Positions 1-10,975 of a DNA stretch of 64,000 nucleotides are shown here, piece by piece. This stretch comes from Dermacentor variabilis (taxonomy: Eukaryota; Arthropoda; Arachnida; Ixodida; Ixodidae). Position numbers and translations under genes: made by a program. A model generated the notes under the pieces. It did not search any database, was not told where the DNA came from, and saw only the letters and a list, made by a program, of their open reading frames with translations. The number at the start of each line of letters is the position of its first letter. The first letter of the stretch is position 1. Where the stretch lies: contig NC_134573.1 of assembly GCF_050947875.1 (NCBI RefSeq), positions 35,899,115 through 35,963,114 of the forward strand. Direction: 5' to 3'.

Positions 1-1885
1 GCTTGTTTATAGGCCCTCTTGATCATCGTGTTGAGTTTGAGTTTGTCAGTTGCATTGAAGCTGAAGTACGGGGCGACATAGTTGATCCTGCACAGGGCGT
101 GGGTGGTTACCAGGCGTATAAGGTTGTTTTCTGTGATGCCGTGGTGTCAATTTGCGATGCGTGCTACGAGGCGAGTGAGTTGGTGTATATGAGTATCTAA
201 CTGCTTGATTATCTCCGTGTTTCTGTCATTTTGCTGGACGCGTAAGCCAATGATACAGATGCTAGGTACAGTAGGTATGCGTTGCTGGTGCACGTGGAGT
301 TCTTTCTGGGGCGGGTGAGGGTCTGGACGTCGACCTCCACCATTAGGCTTTTACAGAAGGAGCTCCGATTTCGGTGAGGAGCACGTCAGGCCGCGCGGTT
401 CTACGTATGCAACGACCTCGTTGATGGCTTGCTGCAGCGTGTCCTGCATGTTCCCGTCGCTGCCCCCGGTGACCCACAGGGTGATATCGTCTGCGTAGAG
501 GCTATGTTTGAGGTTGCGGATGCTAGCTAATGCAGGCGGTAGCCCGAACAAGGCCACCTTAAACATAAAAGGCGACAGAATCGATCCGTGCGCCGTGCCT
601 TTGCTGCCGAAGTGAATAATTGGCGACTGCAACCCTCTGATGGTAATGGTGGCAGTGCGACCTGTGAGAATATTCTTCACGTACTTATATGTTCGATGTC
701 GAACCTGGAGTTGCGCCAGTTGGGTTAGTATGGCCTCATGCGTGCCGTTATCGAAGGCCTTGATTAGGTCTAGCCCCAAGATGGCTCTGGTGCCCAGCCT
801 GGTGTTTTTATCGCCATCGATAATTTGGTGCTTGAGCTGAATCATGATATCTTGAGCGGAAAGTTTCAGGTGGAAACCAATCATGATATTGGGGATGAGG
901 TCGTTGTCGTTCATACGTCTGTGTAAGCGTGCGAGGATGACGTGTTCGAGGATTTTTCCGACACATGAAGTAAGGGAGACAGGGCGGAGGTTTTCGTGTA
1001 GGAGGCGCTTGCCTCATTTGGGAGTCATAATAATTTTGGCTTCTTTTCATTGTGAGGGGAGGTTTCCAGTTTCCCAGTACGCGTTAAAATAAGCTGTGAG
1101 GGCTAGTATAGAATCCTCATCTAGGTTGCGAAGCATTTTATTAGTAATATCATCAGGTCCCGGGACCAAGTTTGGGCGGAGTGCGAGGATGGCTTCACGT
1201 ACTTCTGTTTCTTGTATGGGCACGTCCAAGTGGTCGTTAGCGGTGCCAGTGTGTGCTGGAGCGGGTGTAGTAGGTTGGGGTCCTACGTATCGGTCTATCA
1301 GCTCTTGAAGAACTTGTGCGTTCGTGCCCGGATGGGTGTGAATACGTTTGTGCAAGTTGTGCTGTTGTGTGTTCTTGCTGTTGGCGGGATCGAGGAGGCA
1401 ACGGAAGATATTCCACGTTTTGGACAGGTTTGGTTGCCGCTCCATGCTGTCACATGTGCTGTGCCAATTTTTACGAGTAAGTTGTTGTGCATAGTTTTCG
1501 ATGTGAAGGGTGACAGTACTAATACGTTTCCTGAGCGTTCGGTTGAGCGTGTTGTGTTTGTATCTGCGTTGCAGACTGGCGAGGGCTTCCCACATGTGCA
1601 GTAACTTGCTATCTGCCTCTTGCAGATTGGCTTTCTGAGGCACCAATTTACTGGCTTCGTTTGCATCTTGCAGCAAGGATGCGACCCAATCTTGGAAAAG
1701 GCGGTCGGGTACCGGAGAAAGAGATGAGGGCTCTGGCCTGCCGGAAAGCGCCCCAGTCGGTTATGCGGAGTTGAAGGCTCTTAGGCTTTCGTGGGCCCGC
1801 TCGGACTGTTGTTCGGATTAAATAGTGGTCGCTGTCCAAATTGTCTTGTGGGCTGATCCAGTCTGCTTGTGGTCCAGAGTGTTGT
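1..1885 (-). mobile_element. I-superfamily LINE remnant L1 (endonuclease end, RT)
   Basis: Decayed non-LTR retrotransposon read on the minus strand and cut by the left window edge. From 1885 downward it shows the end of an apurinic-type endonuclease (LDSDHYLI, with the conserved SDH), a linker, then RT motifs in several frames: PGPDDITNKMLRNL near 1150, GLDLIKAFDN near 770, YADD at 497-486, and CSSPKSELLL near 355. Below 350 the thumb continues to the edge (HGITENNLIRLV near 150) with an in-frame stop. At least three frame changes make it non-functional. RNase H is expected beyond the edge. It belongs to the same family as L2, L3 and L8 in this window by shared motifs. Confidence 0.86.
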
Positions 1886-2120
1886 TGTTGTTCTTCGTTT
1901 GGTTGATGTTAAACAGCGTCTTTCTTTCAATAGTTTCATTTGTTGTTACCTATGTTCTCCTGTTTTCGCTACATGTTGTATCTCTTGCCCCCCTCACGCG
2001 ATACTCCAGTTGGAGCCTACTAGGTATGTGTATAAATATATCTAAACAAACACATAGAAAGCAACACTCCTGCCCCGCACCCGCATATACTCCAGAATGC
2101 TACGTGGAAGCTTTTTAGTT

Positions 2121-2365
2121 CGTATAAGTAGCTTGGCATGATAAACCGCAGCGATCTTGTGGCTAACAATGATACTCGCTCGTTATAATGCCTCTGGCGT
2201 AACGTTTCGCTAGAGCTTATTACAAAACACTTGTCAGGTCAAAATTCGAATACGCCGCCTGTATCTGGGATCCCCACTCAGTTTTGCTTACTTCTCTGTA
2301 GAATCTATTAAAAACCGAGCCACTAGTTTTATCCTTCCTAACTACTTTCGCAATGCTATTGTAAC
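2121..2365 (+). mobile_element. CR1/L2-type LINE, C-terminal fragment (left part)
   Basis: A short piece of the post-RT region of a CR1/L2 LINE. From 2221 the frame reads YKTLVRSKFEYAACIWDPHS, a hallmark of this clade, followed after a frameshift by IKNRA and FILPNYF, the usual continuation. The 5' side fades into unreadable sequence near 2121. The 3' side stops where LINE L2 begins, near 2366. A likely continuation appears after L2 at 4870-5100, so L2 probably landed in this copy. The exact boundary is uncertain by about 20 bases. Confidence 0.6.
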
Positions 2366-4834
2366 GGGAAATCCCAATTTCTCTCTGGACAGAGACTTTG
2401 GCGAGGCGGAAATCCGGGCCGCCTTGCAAAAGCTCAATACCAAGTCGGCCCCGGGACCGGACGGCGTAACTAATAAGACCCTTCGTAACTTGGACAACGA
2501 GACCATCTCCGAACTGACCAAGTACATTAACGATTGCTGGACCCGAGGATGCATCCCTGACCAGTGGAAAAGAGCAAAAATGGTGCTCATCCCCAAACCA
2601 GGGAAACCCCCAGATCTGACCAACCTTCGACCAATATCCCTTACGTCGTGCGTCGGCAAGTTGATGGAGCACGCCTTCCTCACCCGGATCAACGCGCACT
2701 AGGACGACGTGGAAGCGTATCCAGACACCATGCTCGGGTTTCGAGCTCATCTCTCCACTCAGGATGCAATGTTGCAAATCAAGCACCAGATACTCGACAA
2801 CAAGACAAGAGGTACCAGTGCCATGCTAGGATTAGACCTCAACAAAGCCTTCGACAATGCAGCTCACGCAGCCATACTACGCAGCATTGCCGCATTCAAT
2901 CTAGGAAACCGAGCGTACAGCTATGTTCAGGATTTCCTCACAAACAGGAAAGTCTCCCTAACGCTGGGCAAACTCGCATCCGAAGACAGGAACATAGGCA
3001 GCGTGGGCACCCCGCAAGGCTCGGTCATCTCACCGATGCTCCTTAATCTCATTATGATCGGCCTACCCGAGCGCCTCAACGCCATCGAGGGAGTGCATCA
3101 CACAATATACGCGGATGACATTACGATCTGGGTGTCCGAGGGAAGCGACGGAGAAATCGAACAGCCATTACAGACCGCGGTCGAGGGGGTGGAAGAGTAC
3201 CTAGTCGAAACCGGTGTCGTCTGCTCGCCAAAAAAATCGGAACTCCTCCTCTACCGCCCGACGCTTAGGGGAAGACCCCCAAGGCTTACATCCAGCATGC
3301 TGCATACGAAGAAATTTGCATACGCACCAAAGACGGACAAGAAATACCCAGGGTGAAGTAGATTAAGGTGCTCGGACTTATCATAGAATCGAACGGCCAC
3401 AACGGAGAAACGGTCAGGCATTTGGAGACTAAGATCACGAACACGATGAGCCCCATCAGAAGAATCACTAACAGACATCAGGGTATGAGGGAGGCCAACG
3501 TCGTCAGACTCATACACTCCTTCGTTATTAGCCACATTACCTATGTGGCCGCCTACCACAACTGGTACGCGGCCGAATATGCCAAACTGAACACCCTCAT
3601 TAGAAGAGCACACAAGATGGCAATGGGCCTTCCAGACAGCACCAGCACGGAACTTCTGCTACAGCTGAGCGTCCACAACACGCTTGAAGAGTTAATTGAG
3701 GCACACCAAATCTCGCAATTCGAAAGACTGACGAAGACATGAACGGGCAGGAGCATCCTGGACAAACTCGGTAAAAGTTATCACAAGCAGCACGGCGACA
3801 AGACATCCCTTCCAAGCGCGATCAGGGAAAAGCTGCAGGTGGCTAATATACCCAAGATCATGAGCCCTTAATTCAATCAGGGTCGAAGAGAGAGTAGAGC
3901 TAAGGCTTTACTCAAAGCCTTCGGTAGGGACAAGGAAGCGCTGTACGTAGACGCGGCAGAATGCGAGGATCGACGTGCTTTTGCAGTGGCCGTCCTCAAT
4001 ACCGAAAAACAATTGGTCAGTTCTTGTAGCATACGTGTAAAAAACCCCGAGGTAGCGGAAGAGGTGGCGATAGCCCTAGCCATCGTTAGCCCCAGTTCTA
4101 GATACGTACTCAGTGACTCGCAGACGCCGGTCAGAAACTATGCACAAGGCAGAATTTCGCCGAAGGCTGAGGCTATACTCAAAGCCAACGCGAACTATGT
4201 GACCTCCGAGGAGACGGAGGAACGACACATTATATGGTTCCCGGCTCACACGTCCCCCGACACCCCCGTACCCAACCTCAACGAGGAGGTCCACCGCGTA
4301 GCGCGAGGTCTCACGTTCCGCGCCCGCGAAGAAGGATCCTCTCTTGGGGTTGGAAATCCAACGGAGGCATGGACAGAGAGGGACAGAATGACCAGATACT
4401 GTGATATTACAAAATTTTATCAAAACTCAAGGCGGGTTTATCCGCCCCCTAACCCCAAACTGGACAGGGCCCAAGCGGTAGACTGGAGGCAGCTACAAAC
4501 AAAGACCTTCCCCAACCCCGTCCATCTCAGAAGGATATATCCGGACATCTACTCAGATGATAACTGCAAATTATGCAGCAGGGCTCACGCATCTCTTAGA
4601 CACATTCTCTGAGAATTTGAAATTATATGCAAAGAAAATGCAGTTTGCCCAGATGAAGCTGCGGCGCGATGAACGGCCGCGTTGCGCAGCTCAAACCTCG
4701 AAAATCAACTATGGGCCATACAGCAAGCCCGTGAGGCGGCGAGGAGACAGGATCTCCGGACCTCCTCGGGGGCGGCCTAGGCCCAGGCCACGAATTTGCC
4801 GGATTGTTAATAAAGTTGTTACCACCACCACCAC
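2366..4834 (+). mobile_element. I-superfamily LINE L2: RT, RNase H and zinc motif
   Basis: 5'-truncated LINE covering the whole RT-RNase H part. RT: SAPGPDGVTNKTLRNL near 2440, LIPKPGKPPDLTNLRPISL near 2590, GLDLNKAFDN near 2830, GTPQGSVISP near 3010, YADD at 3108-3119. The thumb follows to about 3740. RNase H starts at 3937 with LYVDAA and continues through EVAEEVAIALAI and YVLSDSQT, which supply the D, E and D positions. A C-x2-C...H motif (CKLCSRAHASLRH) lies near 4565. The 3' end has AATAAAG at 4809-4815 and an (ACC)n tail. Stops or frameshifts near 2701, 3356, 3740 and 4610 show it is dead, although long frames remain. Confidence 0.9.
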
Positions 4835-4869
4835 GACAACTTGTGTGGTTCCACAAGACACCAATAACC

Positions 4870-5100
4870 ACCATAAGAACGCACCGCTCAGTGCTCGTCA
4901 TTATATTTCAGGCACTCACTAACTGAAAGCTTTTCGTGTACAGAGCTGCCGGCTAATTCCTTCGTCGGAAGGACAGCGGCAAACTGGAAGCGCCCTGACT
5001 GCCAGCAACTCGGTTTTATCGTAATTCAAAAGTTCCATTACTGCGTCTTGTGCAGTATCCCACTTCTATGTGACGCCCCACGTGGCAGTGAGAGCATTCA
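4870..5100 (+). mobile_element. Probable CR1/L2 C-terminal fragment (right part)
   Basis: Just after the (ACC)n tail of L2, three frames in turn give YISGTH near 4900, ANSFVGRTAANWKRPD near 4951 and FKSSITASCA near 5025. This order resembles the last domain of CR1/L2 LINEs (a His motif, a SF..RT...WN.LP motif, then F+SSI). It would be the continuation of the CR1 piece at 2121-2365, interrupted by L2, with some sequence missing in between. The resemblance is by eye and needs two frameshifts, so the call is tentative. Confidence 0.42.
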
Positions 5101-5965
5101 ACTAAATGAATAAAACAAGATACACGTGAGCTACAACATCAATAACGATTTAAATGCTCACCATCATTTAGTTTTAGCTTGCTACGAGTAGCCGAGGGAA
5201 ACACAAATATCGGCAAGGATTAAAATGATATTTCTTCATCAAAGGTACACAACTAGCCAAGTCTTAGCAACAGATACTGGGCTCGTGCAAAACGACCCGA
5301 TCGGCTTCGTCCACTTTACACAACCGAAAAAGAAGGGAGAGAAAACTCTACTTACCAGCGTATGCCGGGGCCAGGCTAGCCGCAATGAGCTTGCTTTGGC
5401 TTTTCAGGACGCACTTTGATGTCTGCGTGAACAAACGAGTTTATCAGCATTTGATTTACGCTAAATCATATTCACTCGATCTGTCAGTCATCTCATAATC
5501 TTCACTCTCATTAACCTACATGATGACCAAAACAAGGCATAGACCTGTGCCTCTGATCCCTGGCCAACCCTGTATTGCATCAGTTGACTTCATTCAGCGC
5601 TTCCAAAGTTTCTTATCTTCCCCATCTCCTAACAGCAGTGTCGTATCCATTGGTAGGCATTCTGCCACTATAGTAGGCCATCGCTTATTTGCGGTAGGTA
5701 GTTCATGGCTTGGCGGCTTCACGTGTTCCGCCCATTCCGTCGTTAAAATGCTTTAAATTTGAGACGGAGCCGGGACAAAAAAGCTCCGGTGAGCTTGAGA
5801 AGGAATCCGACCTCCTTGGTAGGACAACAGTACAGCACGCATATAAAAAAACATGAAGCTGAAGAGAAATCATACATACAATAATTCAATCAATACAACA
5901 AGCACACACAACTTAAGGTAAATATTGCTATCGGCCGTAGGTGTCATTCCATCGTCATCAAAAAC
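5101..5965. other. No recognisable gene (865 bp)
   Basis: AT-rich sequence with only short open frames (65 and 78 codons) that show no domain or codon pattern I recognise. No repeat or RNA gene was seen. Confidence 0.5.
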
Positions 5966-5975
5966 TACGCATACC

Positions 5976-6213
5976 CGCCGTCGTTGCTCAGTGGCTATGG
6001 TGTTGGGCTGCTGAGCAGGAGGTCGCGGGATCGAATACCGGCCATGGCGGCTGCATTTCAATGGGGCGAAATGCGAGAACACCCGTGTACTTAAATTTAG
6101 GTTCACGTTAAAGAACCCCAGGTGATCGAAATTTCCTGAGTCCTTCACTACGGCGTGCCTCATAATCATAAAGTGGTTTTGGCACGTAAAACCCGATTAT
6201 TAAAAAAAAAAGG
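5976..6213 (+). mobile_element. tRNA-derived SINE of the Ruka type
   Basis: A tRNA-like head carries a polymerase III A box (TGGCTATGGTGT, 5992-6003) and a B box (GGGATCGAATACC, 6027-6039). It is followed by the body typical of the ixodid Ruka SINE: CACCCGTGTACTTA, CGTTAAAGAACCCCAGGTG, CGGCGTGCCTCATAATC and TGGTTTTGGCACGTAAAACC, ending in a short poly(A) at 6202-6211. A perfect 10-bp target duplication, TACGCATACC, flanks it at 5966-5975 and 6214-6223. The clean duplication and full-length body indicate a fairly recent insertion. Family name is from knowledge of published tick SINEs, not from a search. Confidence 0.87.
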
Positions 6214-6223
6214 TACGCATACC

Positions 6224-7688
6224 TAACCACTTAAATCCAACAATGCAGGCCCTCCATGTAGCGCAAAACAAGTTACTGAACTAATTGGATTTCCTAAAGT
6301 ACTATGCGTCAGAAAAATCATAAAGTACGACTTATACACATCCTACGGACGTGATAGCGTCGGACTGCAATTTTAATGTAGGAGAAAACATAATTGTGTT
6401 ACGGGGAAACTCGAAAAAGAACCGCTTTTAAGGCGATAGTGTTTTCCAGCTGCCGTTTGAGGCCTGTCTGATCAGGAGCGGCGTAAAGCCCCTTTAGAGC
6501 AGCACGGCCCTCTCGGTTCCTTGCACACCATCAAAGAAAGAACCAGAAAGCTCGCCTTCGTGCATTGCGTTCGCCACCAGCGTTTCCCTGTAAACATTAC
6601 GGTTACAAGAGCTGCAGTTGCCGTGAAGCGTGAGAAGCACTCGGGGATATTTGAATCCTGTCGAGTTCCACTCTTAAATGCGAAGGTAATGCGCCGTATA
6701 ATTTTTATGCGCCCTCTAATTTTGTTGACGTTGCTATCTGTAGATACGTTGCACGTCTACCTCGTTTGTTGGACGACGTTTCCGTCCACTAATAATATAG
6801 TTTTGGTTACCCCAACAGCCCAACGTAGATTGTGAATCACACTTGCCGCGTGGTTGACCGACCGGTTGCGGACCGCACCGGTTGGTCAACCACGTGGTCC
6901 TATTGCGGAGTTCGCCAATATGGTCTCTTTTTTTCTTTTCGAAAGAAGAGGATGAAACCGCTGTGTTTTTCGGCCTTGTTCGTGCCGTCGTCTGGGACAC
7001 AGTCACCAGTCTTACGGAAATTGTGTGCACAAATATAGTCATCGCATTCTTTTGATGCGGTTCCCCTTGGATATTACTACCCCACAGGGCCAAAATGCAA
7101 GGCCGAAGCACAAAACATATGTATTTTCACGTTGTCGGGATGGTGAAGCACGACACAGTGTGAAAACAGTGGGTTACAAATTTAACTCTTCATTGAGCGA
7201 ACTTGTGCCTAGCAAAACATGTACCACTCAAGCCGAGCGACAGCGTCGACCAAAGTCGTCGATTTTCGAAAATCTGATTTGTGGATATAGCTCGTCAGTT
7301 TTCGTGCATTAACTCGTCGAAGGTTCCTGTGCCACCGCTGACGCCCACGTACCTTCCAAAAACCACTGCACAATTCACGCCGTGCACACAATTGGACTAC
7401 ACGAGGTTCGGCGACGACAAATACAACGGACAGAATCAACCATCACTTTCGAGTAAGTGCCAAAGGATGCCGGCGTGCCTCACGCTTAGTGACAATTTTA
7501 AGTTGTTATCGGGTGAAACGCAGTGCCCCCGAAAATTCAGAGCCCTTCCACTATGTTAAGACGGAAGACCAGCGAAGCTGCATTGCTGAATAGCTACAGG
7601 GTGCAGCAGGTATTTGCGAACACACATTTCGTGGCCCCTATCCTTTAGGTACATAATAGCTGCAAATACTTTTTTGCTGCAGGTGACC
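6224..7688. other. No recognisable gene; one strong hairpin inside
   Basis: About 1.4 kb without a readable domain on either strand. Open frames of 92-125 codons here overlap one another in different frames and look accidental. The only clear structure is the inverted repeat at 6846-6897. Part may be the 5' flank of the mariner element that starts at 7689. Confidence 0.45.
6846..6897. repeat. Hairpin, 21-bp arms
   Basis: Left arm 6846-6866 and right arm 6877-6897 are inverted copies matching at 19 of 21 positions, around a 10-base loop. Both mismatches can form G-T type pairs in RNA. No poly(T) follows, so it is not a simple terminator. Confidence 0.8.
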
Positions 7689-8198
7689 ATGGCAGAATTT
7701 CAGCTAACTGAGCAAATTAAGAAGCATGCAGTTTTCGCGTCGTTGGCTACAGGACACCCAAATTCAGAGATCGCAACATTCTTAAGTTTGCCCGATCATT
7801 CGTGTTCAAAGTTCGGAAAGAACTGGAGGCTGCCAAGGGTGACGTGGACGCTGTTTCACAAAGGAAACGAAATTGTCAGCGTTCTGACACTGTTAGCACA
7901 CCAAAATTTATTTGTTGCGTTCAATGTATAATTGATGACGAATCTGGCAAGTCTATAAGAGCCTTCGCCAAGGATGTCGAAGCTGACGAGGCCACTGTCA
8001 GACGTGTGGTTCATGAAGACCTTCGCCAGAATTCTTATGCGATGCTGAGAGGACTAGTTCTTGTCTGAGAAAAATAAGGACAACCACCTGACCAGAGCTA
8101 AGCGTCTCCTGATCAAACTGAATCACCAAGAGGAGCCTGGAGTGTTGTGATTCTCTTCCGATGAAAAAAAAGTTCGTACGGTACAAGAAGCCGAACCA
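7689..8198 (+). pseudogene. mariner-like (Tc1/mariner) transposase, N-terminal half
   Basis: Begins ATGGCAGAATTTCAG (MAEFQLTEQIKKHAVF...) and covers the paired helix-turn-helix DNA-binding region. A frameshift near 7787 moves to the frame with KVRKELEAAKGD. The next readable blocks are SVSTPKFICC-like sequence, SIRAFAKDVEADEATVRRVV (second HTH) and HEDLRQNSYAMLRG. After a second frameshift comes LSEKNKDNHLTRAKRLL. It ends with an internal stop and FSSDEKK, which should hold the first catalytic Asp of the DDE/D triad. The rest of the catalytic domain is absent because LINE L3 begins at about 8200. Terminal inverted repeats were not found, so boundaries are unknown. Confidence 0.76.
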
Positions 8199-8199
8199 G

Positions 8200-8442
8200 C
8201 GTTTCCAGTTAGTCGATCAATCATCACCATATCCTCTCACCCTAGCGATTCAAGACATCGATCACCTTGTAATTGCGCTTGTGCTGCAACACGCACGAGC
8301 GAACGGTCTCTTTATCCTAAATGCGTAGAGCCGCCGAAAGTGCCTACAAAGCCACTTCGAGCGCCTCTTTACACTTGCGAAGCGCATAGCAAACTAGCGT
8401 CCCTTGCTCATTGTCAGACTTTATTGCCCCGCATACGGCCTG
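8200..8442 (+). mobile_element. LINE L3 segment 1: endonuclease, N-terminal side
   Basis: First part of an I-superfamily LINE that is broken into three segments in this window. Reads IQDIDHLVIALVLQ and NGLFILNA (matching the endonuclease strand FVLNVYSPP) then, after a frameshift, FERLFTLAKRIAN and DFIAPHT, the degenerate GDFNAPH catalytic block. It stops at the RTE insertion; TACGGCCTG at 8434-8442 is the left copy of the RTE target duplication. Joined to 9069 the frame continues as DFIAPHTAWGYPHDTPN, the normal endonuclease order. The 5' end near 8200 abuts the mariner remnant. Confidence 0.72.
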
Positions 8443-9059
8443 AGGCACTGGAAGTCGTAAGGGAATACATCTACTTAGGGCAGGTAGTGAAGGCGGATCC
8501 GGATCATGAGACGGAAATAATCAGAAGAATAAGAATGGGCTGGAGTGCGTTTGACAGGCATTCCCAAATCATGAACAGCAGGTTGCCGTTATCCCTCAAG
8601 AGAAAAGTATATAATAGCTGTGTCTTACCAGTACTCACCTACGGGGCAGAAACCTGGAGGCTTACGAAAAGGGTTCTACTCAAATTGAGGACGACACAAC
8701 GAGCTATGGAAAGAAGAATGATAGGTGTAACGTTAAGGGATAAGAAAAGAGCAGATTGGGTGAGGGAACAAACGCGAGTTAATGACATCTTAGTTGAAAT
8801 CAAGAAAAAGAAATGGGCATGGGCAGGACATGTAATGAGGAGGGAAGATAACCGATGGTCATTAAGGGTTACGGACTGGATCCCAAGGGAAGGGAAGCGT
8901 AGCAGGGGGCGGCAGAAAGTTAGGTGGGCGGATGAGATTAAGAAATTTGCAGTGACGGCATGGCTACAATTAGTACATGATCGGCGTTGTTGGAGAAGTA
9001 TGGGAGAGGCCTTTGCCCTGCAGTGGGCGTAACCAGGCTGATGATGATGATGATGATGT
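8443..9059 (+). mobile_element. RTE LINE, 5'-truncated 617-bp copy (R1)
   Basis: Only the C-terminal part of the RTE polyprotein is present, with an open frame from the insertion point to the stop: VVREYIYLGQVVKADPDHE, LKRKVYNSCVLPVLTYGAE, then the conserved WAGHVMRREDNRW block and a WRSMGEAFALQWA end. The 3' end is a (GAT)n tail. It is flanked by a perfect 9-bp target duplication TACGGCCTG (8434-8442 and 9060-9068). The absence of internal stops makes it the best preserved RTE copy here and younger than the LINE it interrupts. Confidence 0.93.
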
Positions 9060-9836
9060 TACGGCCTGGGGTTACCCACACGACACACCGAATAGCCGTA
9101 GGGTGTGGTTAGCAGCGCAGCAAGCCGGTCTCTGCAATATTCACCGACCCTACCTCTCCTACACGCTTGGGAACTAGCGTCTGTACATACACAACACCGT
9201 ACCTTACGTTCGCACATCGCTTCCCTCACGCCACATGGTGCAACCCACAAGAGAATTTGGGTAGTGCCCATCGCACCATCGAAATTCTCCTAAACATTCA
9301 ACTACCTCTCAGACCTCCCTGAAGCTCCACTTTCACGAAGTGGGATTCATTGCGATCATGTAGAGCAGCCCGCACCTCCGCCTCCATCAAGGACATCACC
9401 GAATTGTCTAAATAACTACAAAGTGATGTCCGATTCTTAACTCGTACCCTATGGGAGGAATACCCCGGCGGCACATTTGAATCCCACCTCCTACTTTTAT
9501 GGGAAGCTAAAGCCGGCCACAACAACGCTGGAAAAGGCAGCGTTGGAACCGGACACTTAGACGCTCTCTCGTCCGTTTCAAAAAAGAGATAGAGACACAC
9601 GCAACGACTCTTTCATGACAAACTGGGAGTCACTATGCAACAAGCTAGACGGTATTATCAGATTGCCTCAGACCTGGAACCTTTTTAGACCCTTAATCGA
9701 CTAAAAGCAGATTACGACTATACAAACACACAACCCCACCAAACTCTAACATACTTCCGATACACCTCCACTGGAACTCCTCCAAGAACTTCGAGATCTG
9801 TACTTCCTCAAACTCCCTCCTCTAACACAACCTGAC
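9060..9836 (+). mobile_element. LINE L3 segment 2: endonuclease end and linker
   Basis: Continues L3 after the RTE. TAWGYPHDTPNSRRVWLAAQ is a standard endonuclease block. NLGSAHRTIEI near 9255 carries the SDH motif with Asp changed to Ala. The linker follows in several frames: HLLLLWEAKAG near 9490, RLPQTWNLFRPLID near 9662 and LLQELRDLYFLKLPPLTQPD up to 9836, which precedes the RT. Frameshifts are frequent. CTGAC at 9832-9836 is the left copy of the solo-LTR target duplication. Confidence 0.77.
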
Positions 9837-10770
9837 TGTAAGGTCGCTCTGATTGTTCGGGTTCTTAAGTGTCACGAATCAGCCACGTGCTTTGTGCATA
9901 GAGAGGGGGTTCACTTGCCCCCGTGTCAACCGGGCGACAGTTGCTGTGTTATGTGGGGTCACAGGCACCGCGCGGTGTTGGGTGACGCGTCGCGGCAGGT
10001 GTCAGGTGGGCGAGTGCCGATTCCGGGAAGTCGGCATTGTGCGCACGGTGTTGGCAGTCCGCCGACGGTCACACGAGTCCACACAGACCAGCCTTGAAAG
10101 GGACCGCTGTACAAGGTATTGTGGCTGTGGCTCCCGAGTGCCTGACTAATTGGAGGCGCCGCCGAGGTTAAGAAGGGCTTAGCAACGCTGACCCCGTTCC
10201 GCATGCAGTGAGCAGGGACCTAATCTTCTACGCGTCCGGAACGCAATCGCCAGCCTTGTTGTTGGGTGCGGCTGCCGGTGTGGTGTCGAAGGCCAGCTTA
10301 CAGTGCACGCTGTAGGAATGCGGTGCACACGTAAAGAGTGCATTCGGACGACGGTGTCTTGGAAACACGCACTCGGAGAACTTTGTCTTGCAGACAATAA
10401 GTTTGAAGGACAAGGAGGGCCATCAGTCTCCCACGCGGACAAACTTTGAGTACGGCCGCACTACGTGGTATCGATGCCCCTGCTTCCGAGACATTTGCGG
10501 CCTAGACGCCGTTGGGATTTGAAACGGTCTAGCGATAACTTGTTCGGGCCTGGCGTGTTTTGCTGAGCCCGTCACTAACTACGAAGAAATGAGAGGGCAA
10601 CGGAGTTTTGGCGAAGAAGGAAAAGAGCTTTGTTTTCCAATATGTTTATTTTTAAGAGTAAGCCCATCCCTGTGGGTTGTGGCTTAACAAACGGTTGACC
10701 CTGATTGGCAACTGAACCTGTGGGACGGGTCAACGGCCCTACCGCCTTTTTTTTCTTTGTATATTTGGGC

Positions 10771-10778
10771 TATAAAAA
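10771..10778 (+). promoter_or_regulatory. Candidate TATA box of the solo LTR
   Basis: TATAAAAA preceded by a T-rich run and followed about 30 bases later by the 58-bp repeat array, where the transcript start (U3/R border) would be expected. Position is suggestive only. Confidence 0.42.
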
Positions 10779-10801
10779 TCGGGACGACATGCTGTCCCTG
10801 A

Positions 10802-10975
10802 GACTTGGCTGAAATCAGGCTTACTGATAGATCAGTGAGGCTCCGTACCATGTACGTTAGACTTGGCTGAAATCAGGCTTACTGATAGATCAGTGAGGCT
10901 CCGTACCATGTACGTTAGACTTGGCTGAAATCAGGATTGCTGATAGATCAGTGAGCCTCCGTACTATGTACGTTA
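10802..10975 (+). repeat. Three tandem 58-bp repeats in the LTR
   Basis: Units 10802-10859, 10860-10917 and 10918-10975. The first two are identical; the third has a handful of substitutions. Each carries GACTTGGCTGAAATCAGG, a GATAGATCAGTGAG core and the palindrome GTAC twice. They may be enhancer-like or R-region repeats. Confidence 0.96.

Noticed and set aside
3..200. Plus-strand 65-codon frame at the left edge
   Set aside because: It is the antisense of the LINE L1 thumb, which reads well on the minus strand.
1212..1604. Plus-strand 130-codon frame
   Set aside because: Antisense of the L1 linker; no domain of its own.
10179..10442. Coding frames within the 1385-bp LTR
   Set aside because: Short overlapping frames in both strands, no retroelement domain; fits an LTR.
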